In this document: positions 32,701 to 45,023 of the stretch, piece by piece | Position numbering within the stretch: the stretch's first letter is position 1 | How the letters are laid out: each line of letters opens with the position of its first letter | From: Archegozetes longisetosus | Taxonomy: Eukaryota > Arthropoda > Arachnida > Sarcoptiformes > Trhypochthoniidae | Direction of reading: 5' to 3' | Length of the DNA: 64,000 bases | Assembly (NCBI GenBank): GCA_018873245.2 | Contig: JAEMBT020000008.1 | Location: 3,994,001 to 4,058,000, forward strand | The notes under the pieces: generated by a model | What the model was told of the DNA's origin: nothing | What the model saw: only the letters and a program-made list of their open reading frames with translations | Database searches by the model: none | Made by a program: the position numbers and the translations under genes

Positions 32701-35622
32701 ATGGTGTAATTAGGAAGGAGACAAAGTTGTTTTTTGTGTACGTTTAGACATTAGTCTTTGATTCTACTCAAGAAAATGAGCAAATAAAAAGTCAAACCAT
32801 TACTACTTAAATGAGTAAAATTTGTTATTTTCTCATTTTCTGGTGTCAAATCACAGCTAATGCTTGACTAACAAAAATAGAAACTCCATCTCCTTCCTAA
32901 TTATACCGTTTTTTATGCGTAGCTTTTGAAGTTAGAGTAACTTATGTAAAATTAGAAATTTCAACAAACTTTCCGTTTAATGGAAATGCAATAGCGAAAA
33001 AAGTGAATTGATATAAGTTTCTTATACAGTTTAAGAAGAAAGCTAAGAATATTAGACTCAGAATCTCTTTAGTAAAGGATTGATAAATTTGTTTTGCAAG
33101 CTTCTGGAAACGATTTTGATGAATAAAATGAGATTTGGGAATGCTTTTGCGAAAATACAACGCCTAACTATTCGAATGGGAGAGTTGCCTTTTATGATTA
33201 TTTTAGTATTTGAGTCAGTCTCCAATCATAAAGTTATACATCTAAGTTTCATTTCAAACCCACTTTCAAACACATTCTACAGAAATACTTGATGTTTGAA
33301 TCAAATGAATTATTTATTTAGACCATCCACTTATATCTGCCCATTCATTGTTTGAATTGTATTTGCCTTCACTTAGGTCAAATATATTCTCAATTTTTGG
33401 TAAGAAAGTTCGTATTTTTTATTCTATATAACAAACTGATTTTTGATTATACTCAACATTTTAAAACGATGCATGGCAACAACAAACAATGCCTTCCTAT
33501 GCCAACATTCTTACCTTTCCATAATGATTCATATAGTTCGAGATTCAACTCTTAATCGTTTAAGACAAATAGAAGAATCAAAATTAAGCTCAAATTGATA
33601 GGTACGACAGAGATAATAAAATAGCAAAGATGCTTTTCTCGTAACTATGCTTTTGTGATTCTCTTATTGCACAATTGCACGATAAAGTATACATCAAATA
33701 ATGTTCTTTTCCACCCAACATACTTAGGGATTACTTTAATATTAAAGTAACTAATAGATTGAAAACTTTTGTAAACTTAAATTTATAAGTTTAAGTCTGA
33801 CTTTATTTCCTTAGTATTTTTCTTATTCAATTGATCTTTTACCGGATTTTATTGTTTTTAAGCCCACAGTTTGACATATACTCCATTGTGTGATTGTATC
33901 TAGTTCAACTTAATTAAAGTGGAATGTCAAAATAGCAATTTCAATACATAGATTGTTAGCTAAGAACTAATAACTCACAAGGACACCTTCTGATGAACTG
34001 TAAACCCAGTCGATTCAATCTTTGTCGCACATTTTTGACTGACACTTGCATTCAATTTGTAGTCTTTCATCACTTGAGATAAATAGAAATCATTTGAAAT
34101 TGACTTTTCTAAAGTAATTGTTTGAAAATATCAAGAAACTAAAGGGGAAATTCAAATGACTTTTCATAATAGACTTATTGATTGTATTTCCCCTGAATTT
34201 CCTGAGAAACAATCATTTACGTTGAGATCCAAGTAGTTGCAGCTCGTAATTTTCACAAGTAGAAGGTATACAAATTCCAAAGCGGAGTGAGTTAACGCTA
34301 TAAATACCACTTGAAGTATTGGAAATATGCTCAAACAAAGTTCCCTCAGCTTCAGTTCCAGTCAAATTGAAAACATGATCTCTATGTTGGATTATTCTAG
34401 GTTTAGGCGGTAATTCTGGGTTTAAATACAATAAGCAATATTTGCCGTGAAAACCCATGTCATCGCTATCTTGAACTTCAATGTCAAGACATTGGTCATA
34501 GTCTCCAAGACTCGTTACAGTGCCGTCGAGAACACCTGAAGGCAACTTTCCAATTGCATCAAAAACTGAAACGATCACACAAGCTTATTTGATTTTACTT
34601 TTAACCAATAACTCATTCTTACACTTAGCTGCCCACGTCTGTTGACTTTTGAAGCCAAATAGTAGTTTCAGTAAACTACTAGTGCATTCAACTGACACAT
34701 TAGAGCTTTCGTACTGATACCTCAAAGCAATCGGTAATAACTTTGACCAAATACTATCTGTTAGATTTGTCATTAATTTCGACCAGTTTACCAAAATATT
34801 ATCATCTGGTTACGAAAAATATTACAGTGAGAGATACGCTTTTCAAAATCAATATATTAGATTAAGCTCATAATCCATTAATTTTCGATAATTTTGAGTA
34901 ATTCAAATTATTTAAGCAAATAATATTGAATGAAGCAATCAATTGTATGCACATCAATTCTTTTAAACAAAGCTCATCCAATAGTTTACCGAAAACAATG
35001 AGAAAATTTTTAAAAATAACTTTTAGACATAGTTGTAGCAAGTGAGGGGATTTAGGAGCTACATTCTCTAGAGACTTTTCAAAAACTGAGTGTGGGTTTA
35101 TAATGAAAGAATGTTACAAAAAACTGAAACTTTATTTGATGTGTTAATCTATTGTTTATTGTTGAGTTTTTATTAAAAGTTTTATGACAAGTTAACAGTT
35201 GAAATGTGAGTGTTCATTATCACTTGTCTTTCGAAATCTGAATATTTCATTTAGGATTTTTGGCTCCCGAACCAAAATCTGGTTACGGATGTACTACTAT
35301 TGGAAGTTTTTTACGTTGAGCTTTAAAAACATAACTAGAAAGAGCTTCATTTATGTCTAAAACCTAAGCTTAAAGAATTGACACTTAGAAATGTTTTAAG
35401 GTAAAACCCTGCATATTTACCTTTAGTATGTTTTGACTTGACTAACACATTAATAACTTCATCGCTTACATCATTAAGTAGATTCGGACTGTCAGTTTCT
35501 TCTGTACTATATTCGTAGTCATCCAAAGGTGTTGTCATTGAATCGTCGATTTCTTCACAATTAACATAATTGTTCTCAATTAAAATTAGAAGACACAACA
35601 AAAATATCTTTTTGGATGACAT
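29741..35622 (-). CDS. NRF-6-like membrane acyltransferase (15 exons)
   Basis: Exons: 35622-35421, 34805-34623, 34565-34221, 34072-33979, 31939-31677, 31585-31492, 31375-31283, 31218-31157, 31055-30946, 30884-30805, 30677-30552, 30493-30370, 30310-30124, 30067-29925 and 29872-29741. Every junction is GT-AG and phase-consistent; the sum is 746 codons including stop. A signal peptide (MSSKKIFLLCLLILIE) is followed by an acidic stretch. Next is the extracellular NRF domain (KLPSGVLDG, LGDYDQCLDI, GKYCLLYL, FGICIPSTC). About eleven helices of the acyltransferase-3 fold follow: GIRVLTMIWVTVNHTY, ESLMFQLVFNAWVLVDSFFF, NNWWKNLLLINNWF, PLSRLSFGVYLTHLVV and LLLEAPFVNLEK. C. elegans NRF-6 relatives act in epithelial transport of lipophilic compounds; the natural substrate is unknown. 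A 2-kb intron carries a MITE, and intron 8 carries a splice-site minisatellite. Confidence 0.93.
31092..31143 (-). repeat. 13-bp minisatellite bearing fused acceptor-donor sites
   Basis: Four 13-bp units (TACCTGTAAAATC or TACCTACAAAATC on the plus strand) lie 13 bp inside the intron next to exon 8 of the NRF-6-like gene. On the gene strand each unit reads GATTTTACAGGTA or GATTTTGTAGGTA: a pyrimidine tract, AG, and immediately GT. The true exon end just upstream is TTTTTACAG|GTATG, the same motif. Confidence 0.85.
32147..32206. repeat. Short dispersed repeat, copy 2, in an NRF-6-like intron
   Basis: About 60 bp matching 11505-11566 with scattered differences. The neighbouring minus-strand sequence (32345-32160) has an open frame but breaks splice phase and is not used as an exon. 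Confidence 0.45.
32703..32907. mobile_element. MITE in the 2-kb NRF-6-like intron
   Basis: GGTGTAATTAGGAAGGAGA (32703-32721) is nearly the reverse complement of TCTCCTTCCTAATTATACC (32889-32907). The interior is also a rough inverted repeat around GAAAATGAG/CTCATTTTC, so the whole 205 bp can fold. Confidence 0.72.
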
Positions 35623-36802
35623 CTTAATTGTATGAGATCACTCCAATCAAAGATCACTCCAATCAAATGACTAAAATATATCTCCGATTCAATGATGTTA
35701 TGTTATGTCGACGACGAAGTCTGAATGAGTGAATTCAAACTCGAATCTTACTCAATCAATAGTGAAAGTAACAATAGATTTTCAAAAGTCAAAAATAGAG
35801 GTGTCAAATATGGTCACGAATCGATTTAATCAATCCAATCCAACACAACCTAACCTAACCAAGTCCGACTTAATCACTTTCGCTATCAAGTTATATAATT
35901 GGATAAAATGAAACTTCAAATTTTGAGTAAATGTTGATCAAAGAGAAAATATTTCTCTTTGATTGGATGTGCAATTTTGCTAATAATTAGCAATTTTTAG
36001 GTTAACGGGCGTGATAGCCAAACAAAGAGTGAACTGGTCTCTAGTATTCATACTGAAATGTTAAGCATACTTAAAGTGTTTATTCATAAAATGAGAAAAT
36101 CCTTGAGGATGTCATTCAACGAAACTAATGACTTTCGATTACTCTATTATTGAAGACTAATTAGCTTTTAATAAAGTTTACGCTTTAATGCTTTTATTAA
36201 AGAAGTAACAAGTTTAACATTGCATTTAAAAATTACACAACTTTGAAAATGAAATCTTTTTGAAAAAGTTTCCCTAAACTATAATTTGATTGTTTATGAA
36301 TATGATTTGAATTAATTTTCAGCTCAATTAATTAGTTTAATTAGTAATTAGTTAATTAAGTAGCTGAATATATTTTGAAAATTTTGCTCTTACAAAGATA
36401 CATCAAGTCTCAATACCTAATTATACTATTCAAGTGATTTGATTCAAGTAATACCTTTCGCGCAATTTTTAAGCTTAAGCCTTTGATTTTTACATAAAAC
36501 AATTCACATTACATAAAATAAAACAATTATAAAAACTCATTTGATTACAACAGAGAAACAATTATGTATTCCTGTATACCACTCTAGTTTGTGGATTAGG
36601 GCATCATCTCAACCTTATTCACACAATGATCAATTAAATTGCAAAACATTCAATCTGAAGTGTGCTGCAAACAATTCAAATCAATTAAGTGATCGTCATG
36701 TTTAAAACTAAATATGTTCAGGACATAATAACATCAATACAGGAATTATAAAACTTAATACAAATCAAACTTGAAATAAATGTCTAACAATCTATACAAT
36801 AA
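35623..36802. other. Intergenic between the NRF-6-like and SLC35F genes
   Basis: AT-rich. A short direct duplication, GATCACTCCAATCAAA, occurs twice near 35637-35667 beside the NRF-6-like start. No gene seen. Confidence 0.6.
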
Positions 36803-39800
36803 TCACGTTTTTTGATCATATTCATTATTGGTATGAACATTAACTGTAGTTAAATAAGTATTTTGCATATCATCCATACTCTGAATATTGTATTGAGAAT
36901 TGAAAGCATTATAAGTGGAACTTGTGTTTAAAGTGCTGCTGGAAGTGATGGCTGTATTGTAATCCAAGTTATGATAATTGCCATTAATAGGAATGTTAGT
37001 TTCCGCATAATTATCTTGAGTGGAATAGTTAGGTGTGGGCTCTAAAAAGTATACAACCAGACCAGTTATTACTAATCCAAATGAAACGAAATAAAGCCAA
37101 TGGAATTTAAAGTTAAATAAATACACTCCAATTAGTAGTGAATAGAAATCTGATGAAAGAATGGATATATTGACTGGCGCAGCACTGCTCACTTGTAGAA
37201 CTAATGGCATTGTTATATATACTAAAAGCAGTGACATTGAAAATCCTATTACTAATGATAATTCTTGCCATTTCTCCAAATTGATCGCACTCATCAATTC
37301 TTGGCTTTCGAAACAATACCTGAAAATAGACATTTTACACATTTTTTACTTTATTTTAATGGACAATTCATCTTCTTTGTCAACATATTTATCTTGAAGT
37401 AACTTTTTCACTAACCAAAACTAAAAGCTTTTTGTCTTATCTAGCCTATGTTTGCTCGACTGAATTTATCCGCTTTTTTCAATCCTATTCTTATTTCGAT
37501 CTTGTACTCAAATGCGATTTAGGATTTAAAAATGGATTCAAAAAGCGGATTGAGATTTATTCAGCCTTTTCTATTGAATCTGATTTGAAAAATTGAGGTC
37601 AACGTAAAAAAGTTAATTGTAGGTATTTTTCATAAAAATGATTTTTTCAATCAAATTCAATCCAATCCAGTAACAAACATAGTTGAAGTTAAACTTCAAG
37701 TTTGGTAAGAATGTGACAAAAAATTGACTCAAACTATAAGTTGCTACTTTGGTTGTTATTAAAATAAATATTTTTATTTGATTGATTCTAGATTTTAGTA
37801 ACTGAGATCCACTGCCGTAGTCAGGTTTTAGTATAGGAGGTTAGAAGTAGTGATAAGACTAAGAATAAGACTAAGCAAAATAAGACATATTAAAATCGTT
37901 TGGCTTAAGACTAAGACTAAGTCAGACAAATGATTTTTGGATTTTCAAATTAAGACTAAGATTAAGACAAATAAAATTTCTTTCTATAAAATTAAGACTA
38001 AGATAAGAGAAACATATTTATAAGAGTAAGACTAAGACTAAGACAAAGTGAGAAGTTTAGATACAAATATGGTCATTTAATCCATTAGAAATGATTCATT
38101 TTTTGAAGTTTTCAATTATAAAACCATTTGTAAATCACTAGATAAACAATTGCACTCCTATTGCAATACATTTTAATAGTGAATGTCTTTGCGCTTAGTT
38201 TTGTTTTGTTAGTCTATTGATCATTTTATGAAACATATTAGATAATAAAAATTTCAAAATGTTATAATATATGCTATAAAGAGATAACTAGCACAAGTAG
38301 TAAGACTAAGACAAGAGAAATTAAAAATCTCTAAGCTATACAACACTAGTTAGAAGTCTGCAACCAAATACTCAAATTTCGAATGGCAAGCGCTAACTGT
38401 TGTTAAAGTTTCTCTTAACTCGTTATCAAGCCTTTGGTTAATGTTTAACAATAACCAATCGATTGATGCAATCACATAAATACAGTTTCAAAGTTTTTTG
38501 CAATACTTATTTCAGTACAGATCTACACTTAAATTTTGAAAATATCTCTGTGAGCTACAGTACTCTACCCCAGACCCGTACCCCGGCTACGGCTATGACC
38601 AGGATAAAAATCTTTCATAAAGGAGAATATTTGAATTAAGTATATGCTTACAATTGAATTCCATTGACAATACTACCAAAGAATCCAATCATTCCTAGAA
38701 ACTCGACAATGCTATAGCACTTGACAACATATTCTTCAGAGACATTTGAGATGCCATAAAGAGCTGCGCCTAATAAGCAGAGCATATCTCCTAGAAATCT
38801 ATTTCTCGCTGTAAAAAGATTAACATTGAATGATAGAGTAATTTAATAATATAAAAATCAATACCTTGAATATCCGTAGAAACGTCTTCAATGTCCGCCC
38901 ACACAAGGCATCCGACACCCATTAAGGCAATACACGAACCAAGAATATGAAGTAAACCAAAACGAACTTTTAAGAATATCCATGATAGGGCTAGCACTGT
39001 CGGAATTGTTATGCAGTCTAAAAGCTAAATCAATTTGGTTTGATCACAATCCAACCGTAAGTGCTTTATCTCAGCATTCTTTTGTTTGCTTTAATAATAA
39101 GCTTTCGTAATTATATTCTGATTTACTCATGCATCACTAGCTTTACTTATTTTCGTTACATTTAACCCAAAATAGTTGAGTAAAATTTTATATAATTCCT
39201 ACTCAAATAGACTTTTAGAATCTAGATACTCAGCAGAACAAGTCAATGAACCATATTGGATGTATATACTTTATATTATTCTGGAGGACTAAAGGACTAG
39301 TATAATAGCTGAACTGAGTACTACTCCATAAACATACTTTACTCTCAGCAAATCTAACTTTATATTCATTTGACTTTAAGATGCTTCTAGTTTGTGGTCT
39401 TCAAGTATGATTGATTAGTATTCCTATTGGAAAAGTCAAAACTATGTACGCATACGAGCCTACTACAATCTTATTCATTAGTCAGTTAATTGAATTAGAT
39501 CAACAAGTCAATATTCAATCTGAATTAGATTTTATAAGAGGCAATTAAAATCTTACTTCTCACTTCATTAGTTAATAAATCTTATTAGTATTGAAATAAA
39601 CACAAACTAAGATTAACTAAACTGACTTTCACCAGAGCTAACAGATTAAAAGTGTCAGAATTAAGATTTATGTGAAAGATTTGATTGCATACTTTTTACG
39701 AGTAGATAATTTTGACCTTCCAGTACATTACTAGTGAATGAAATGATTAATAAACTCACTTGAATGCTAGTAAGTGTCGTGAATTGAAATGCTTTGACAA

Positions 39801-41805
39801 GTACAAAGTTTGCTTCGACGTCTATAATTGCTAATAAAAAATACTTCCAGCCTCTCATTCGCATTACATGAAAGAGTCCTTTATTTCCTGGTTTACACGC
39901 CAACCAACTTGTGAATATTATACACAGTAGACAATAAGTTAAGAAACTTTGAGCTGAAAATAATGAGAAATATGTCTTGTTCAATTAAAAGTGGTTTGCT
40001 TTTTATCATTTTATCGTTGATGTCAAATTTTTTGTTATATAAAACTTGGATTACGGGTCAATCTCGCTCTAATGGAAATTTTTGTCTGAAAACCAAACCG
40101 ATTTCAAAAAATCGATAAGTGTTTTGCATTAACTGGTGTTTTATTTAAGTATTTTAAACATTTGGCGGAAATTAGAGTATGGTATTTTCGAGAAATGAGC
40201 TTCTCGAGTCTCGAAAAAGTTTTGGTCCCACGACTCGAGAATTCTCGGATTCCACATAATATAAGGAAAAGATTTTTAATCACTAATTATTACTCGCACT
40301 TAAATTCAATATAATACATTAAATTGGATAACCGTTCAATAATTCAAATCTTTTAATTTAATTTCAGACTTATCTGAAAAATCTACTTTGATTAAAAATT
40401 GATCCTTTTACGAATCAATTTTTTATAAAACACATTTTAAGCATTCATGAACTTTTAAGCTTAAAATTATTTATCAAATATTTATTTCCTAATCCAGTTA
40501 TATAATGTCTTTCTTCGGTCAACATTAAAACATAAAACTTTTTGGAAATTAAGGATTAATTATTCGGATTAAATCAATAAAATATTCTTCGAGATTCAAG
40601 AAATCATACCATACTCTAGCAGAAATGGAAGAGCTCACGAGTCTGTGCTTCAGTTACTTATAAGATGATGATTTTGGATAAAACGATTAATTTTTATTGA
40701 GGTTCTAATATATCAGAATAAATTTATGGAAGAATTGTGCTAGATTATTCTTAATTAATAGATAATTATCAGAAAGTCATAAGTCATAAGTTCTCTTAAT
40801 TTGAGGCAAGTTTTTAGCAGTTGTCTGATGAAGTCTGCGACTGTATAATAGCATTCATAACATTTATTAAAACTTTTATAACTTTTAGTCTAAAACTAGA
40901 ACATCGTTTTCAAAGATTTCTTTATTGAATTATCCAATTTTTTAATTAGTTATTAATTTTAAAATAATATAGTGACTCAAGTATTGGACGATTTGTTAGT
41001 AGAAGAGTTCTCAGTCTATATTCTCAGAGGATAACACTGAAGATCGCCTTAACTCACATTCGACTACAAATATAGATACGTACGCTAGTTTTATTTTAAT
41101 TCATTTATTTTAATTAAATAGTTTCCATAGGTAAATCAGATGAATTGTTTTGACATTCTATAAATGAGATTTTATTTTACTATCTCAATTGTTAAGGCGA
41201 GTCAACAAAACAGCGGCGTAGCCAGAAAATTAGAGTCTATTGTTCTTATATTTTTAAATTTGAATTGCTCAATATTTTAAACTTTATCCTTGTAATCATA
41301 ATAAATTAAGGAAATTTCACATTCAGTAATATATAACTTTTTATCGAGTTAATTTTGGGTTTGAGTTAAGGGCTTCCAATCACTCTTAGCTCTCCCTGTC
41401 TTTAAATCAGATCCAATGACAATAAGAGGTTTTAAGCAGAGCTCAACTTATATAAAGCTCATTTATGCAAATCTAATTTTATATCAAATCTTTTTATTGT
41501 CATCCATTCAATAATAATTGAATCAAAACCAAAAAACTTACTCAATCATAGAATTTGACGAAAAAATGATTACTTGAGTAGGAAAAAGGATTTGATAAAA
41601 GAATTGAATTCTCACAAAATGGAAATATAATCTAACTTTGACTGGATTCAAGTGAAATAAGTGTTGGAAAGAATAAACGATTAATCACGTCTTACCAGTT
41701 GGGATATAGATTTTGTAAGTGCTTTGTATGTATTGGCTGATTATCCCAGTTGTGCAAATCAGAAGTGACAGAAATTGGCCCAAAAATAATGTCTTCCATA
41801 GATTC
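36803..41805 (-). CDS. SLC35F1/F2-like solute transporter, first exon not found
   Basis: Five exons: 41805-41696, 39953-39760, 39024-38865, 38808-38652 and 37319-36803. They join in phase and give about 378 residues plus a missing N-terminus. The match to the SLC35F1/F2/F6 (DUF914) group runs from the first helix ([22 protein letters not shown]) through [58 protein letters not shown] and [19 protein letters not shown]. The C-terminal tail is disordered and Asn/Thr/Ser-rich. The human proteins are multi-pass drug/metabolite-superfamily carriers; SLC35F2 is known for importing a nucleoside-like drug. The natural substrate here is unknown. The first visible exon starts in phase 2, so a short coding exon with the ATG must lie upstream (above 41805); it was not recognised. 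Confidence 0.9.
37850..38330. repeat. Degenerate AAGACTAAG array in the last SLC35F intron
   Basis: Many imperfect copies of AAGACTAAG or AAGACTAAGA, dense at 37855-38050 and again near 38300. A low-complexity, decayed minisatellite. Confidence 0.75.
40173..40618. mobile_element. hAT-like MITE with 8-bp target duplication
   Basis: 446 bp with ends TAGAGTATGGTAT and ATACCATACTCTA, an exact 13-bp inverted pair. It is flanked by GCGGAAAT (40165-40172) and GCAGAAAT (40619-40626), an 8-bp duplication with one mismatch. The left part has a CTCGAG-rich palindrome. TAGAG ends plus 8-bp duplications fit hAT. It lies in an SLC35F intron. Confidence 0.82.
40627..40960. repeat. Dispersed repeat family A, copy 1, split by the hAT-like MITE
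   Basis: GGAAGAGCTCAC, TTACTTATAAG, GCAAGTTTTTAGC and AGAACATCG occur in the same order as in 44276-44535. The repeat continues left of the MITE (AATATTTTAAACATTTGGCGG-like), so the MITE landed inside it. Confidence 0.6.
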
Positions 41806-43711
41806 CTATATAAGACAGATTTGAAACATATTCAAACGATAATAGCTTTAAGGGCTTGTTTTAGGTTTATATAAATTGCTAACATTTCTAAATGTCACTC
41901 TAAACGAGTAGAAAGTTTAACTTTAATAATAAATAAGGCATGAACGTATTGAAGATAATAATTTCGTTTCTACATCTTTCTACATCCTATCTTAACCTTT
42001 TACGGTACATCTATTAGACTCTACTATCAGATTTGGCATTTCAATCTAAGCTTTAAATTAGGATTTATTCTCATTCGACTCATCCATCAAATGATTACTT
42101 TTGAAGGACTTGAAAATGAAAGAAAAGTATTTGAAAGAAAAGTATTTTCTCATTTAAAAAGCATATTGCCATTAATAAGATGTGAGATGTTCAGTAGTTT
42201 AGTATAAATAGAGATAGAAAGCATAGAAAGCTCGTAAGCTTATTGCTGATATCAAGTTAATGAACCTATTAACATTGATAAAGACCTTAACAATGAAACT
42301 CATTTGTCAACTGTATTAATGAGATTTGAGTAACAAATTTTGGTAATATTTCACTAGAATAAATTAAATCATGTTGTTTATGTGGCATAATTGGCTAGAA
42401 ATGAGTTTAACGATTGAAGCAAAGAAACTAATTAATCATGTAGTCTCTTGCTCATCTTCACTAAGTTTAGTTGTTTTATACGGACTTTCATATAAGCTCT
42501 TTCTAACTCATAAAAGCTAATACTAATCAAATCACTCTATGGATCATTGACTTTTTCGTGTTATTCTTAGAACATTAGGAAACAATTTTCATGTCTCTGA
42601 ACAGTTAAGTGTTCAGTCAATACATACTGCCTTAAAGAGTGAAACACTACTAACATATATAAAAGCAAGTGAAATAGAGAATAAGAAAACTAATTCAGAT
42701 ATACATCACTACCCTATATTAGAAACGCTTATCTGCGTTTTATAATTGCTAAACTTTTACCAGATCTCATTAATCTCCATTTTGTCAACTGTTACTTACC
42801 AGTTAGCAAATTTTTTCAATATTGAGCACATTATATATGATTATCATACTTTACAACAATAATTCATTTCTATTTATTAATTACAAATAATTCATAACCA
42901 GTTAATTGTCAAAGTTGTTCATGAACATTAAAATTAAGGATGAGATGAGTGAATCAAACTTTTTGCGGCCGTATTAGTTGACGGAAAATATGGACAATCC
43001 TTAATGTGCGATATGGAAATAAAAAACATATCGTTGGATAAACGAACCCAATTTGTGTTATTGTGAGTGACAATACGGCAAATTGAAGCACTCACTATAA
43101 AGGCATCTTTGTTCCGATGCTAGTGATGCCGTTCGATAAACAGGAGAGATCTCGATGAAATACAACTAGTGATACTTTGGTTCACTTTCTTTACCGTCAA
43201 CTTAGTTCAACTTAGCTTAATTTTGCTTATGTCAGCTTAACACTACCCGCTTCTCGTATCTTAAATCTTCCAAAATTATTCTAATATTCATTATCAATTC
43301 TTTGCTTTATATCTTAATTATCAGTCAAGTTTAACTTTGTTTACATATTTAATTATAAAAATTTGACTGATATAGGACTGAACTTAAGTATAGTTAGAAG
43401 CGTTTTATATGACTGAGCAAACTCCAAAAATTGATCTGATAAACTAGCCATCAGTGCATCACATGCCTGTATGAAAGCTTGCGAACTCTACAAGAGAAGA
43501 AGCAAATTATAGCATAGAACTGAAAAGCAAATCCTCTAGTTTCCTGCTATATTTCTCCTAACTGCACTTTACTTTACTCTTCTTGTTTTCAGCAAATCTT
43601 ATTGAAGTCGAAAATTCTATTTAAACCAGTTTTCTAACTAAGCTACGCAAACTTATACAATAGGGTTCACTAACCTATGAATAATTCAGTTTTTGTCATA
43701 CAGGATGCGTA

Positions 43712-43832
43712 TTCAAAGACTTAATGATTCTTGATATCAACCAGAATCAAGCGTTGCCATTCGATGCTTCCAACAGATCATAATATCTTCAGATGTTAGC
43801 AAACCTGCAGAACACTCAATATAGAAATAGAA
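43712..43832 (+). repeat. Dispersed repeat family B, copy 2
   Basis: About 120 bp aligning inverted with 9021-9150 (shared CATAATATCTTCAGATGTTA and GACTTAATGATTCTTGATAT) and directly with 59775-59890. Confidence 0.65.
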
Positions 43833-44080
43833 GCAAATTAGAAATCAAATTTGGTAAGGAATTGATTGTGCATCGGTCAGAGGTTACCAAATTTTCAACT
43901 TAATATTGATATTATACTCTTTTAGAATATTGACAGATATTAGTTTGACTATCAAACTACATCTAAATTATACTGTTTATAATTATGATTGCTTAGCAAT
44001 TATCATATAGTTAACATCTAGGTTTGAATCACTAAGATTGCAAACAATCAATCCAATCAATCATGTCTCGTTAAATTGAA

Positions 44081-44115
44081 TTCGAGTAAATTCGAGTAAA
44101 CTCGAGTAAATTCGA
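44081..44115. repeat. 10-bp tandem TTCGAGTAAA
   Basis: Three and a half copies of TTCGAGTAAA, one with a T-to-C change. Confidence 0.85.
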
Positions 44116-44275
44116 TACTAGTTTCTTTTCAATTCCTATAACTTACGCAAGACTGTCAACTGATGCAATTTTCAACTCTTCCTATGATTAATCAGCTACA
44201 ATACCAGAGATACTGTTTTTATACGTAACGAGTATTTTGAATCAATTTGAATAGTCGGATAACTTTTAATCTCTT

Positions 44276-44535
44276 TGAGATGGAAAAGCTCACAAACGTT
44301 CTATTTTGATTACTTATAAGGAAATCATTTCAGATAAAATCAATTACTCTCAATTGGGTTTAGATAACACTGTCTTAAAGCACTATTGAATTAATTAACT
44401 AATCAGTGAGAGAATATGATAGTTTTGTTACTTTGGAGCAAGTTTTAGCTATCCTGTGATTGAGGTGTGCTATTGAAAAGTAGAACATCGCTTCAATGAT
44501 TTTATTTGTTTTAATTAACTAATCGGTTATGAGTT
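44276..44535. repeat. Dispersed repeat family A, copy 2 (without MITE)
   Basis: Aligns with the sequence on both sides of the hAT-like MITE at 40173-40618 and has no insertion at the matching point (TTTGAGATGGAAAAGCTCAC). It works as a paralogous empty site. Confidence 0.6.
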
Positions 44536-45023
44536 AATAAATTAGGACAATCATTAAAACACTCAACAAATCAATTACGAAAGCGTAAACTAAGTTCATG
44601 TTCAATGAATAAATAGTAATTAAGTGTTGATTTTGACTCAAAATTCATTACAAGTACTAATATTTATTATAAATACTGATCAAATTTAAATACTCTTCAC
44701 ATAAGATAGACATTTATTTTTTCTTTTTCTTTACTCATAACTCATTTCATAGAAATTCATTTAAACAAATATATTAATTGTAATTCGATACTTAATCAAG
44801 TTTCAAGATGATTGATTTAACAGAAAATAGTTGGTATTCAATTGAAGACAAACGTTTTGAAAACTTAGAATCTCTTAATAATCATAATCATAAATATTGT
44901 TTAGGGGATGATTAATTTGAAAACTATTCATTTGATATATAAAACTTGTAATAAAATAATTATTTTATTTGATTATTGAATAAGGAGTATATCAGTGAAG
45001 GTCATGTCTAGATGAAAATTATA

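Larger units (their letters stand above)
41806..45023. other. Long intergenic region, probably with the SLC35F first exon
   Basis: No reading frame above about 60 codons. It holds repeat copies at 43712-43832 and 44276-44535 and a 10-bp tandem at 44081-44115. The missing first exon and promoter of the SLC35F-like gene should lie here, or further up, on the minus strand. Confidence 0.5.

Noticed and set aside
29741-35622. Reading the NRF-6-like exons as several short genes
   Set aside because: All 15 exons join in phase to a single protein with the expected NRF and acyltransferase order.
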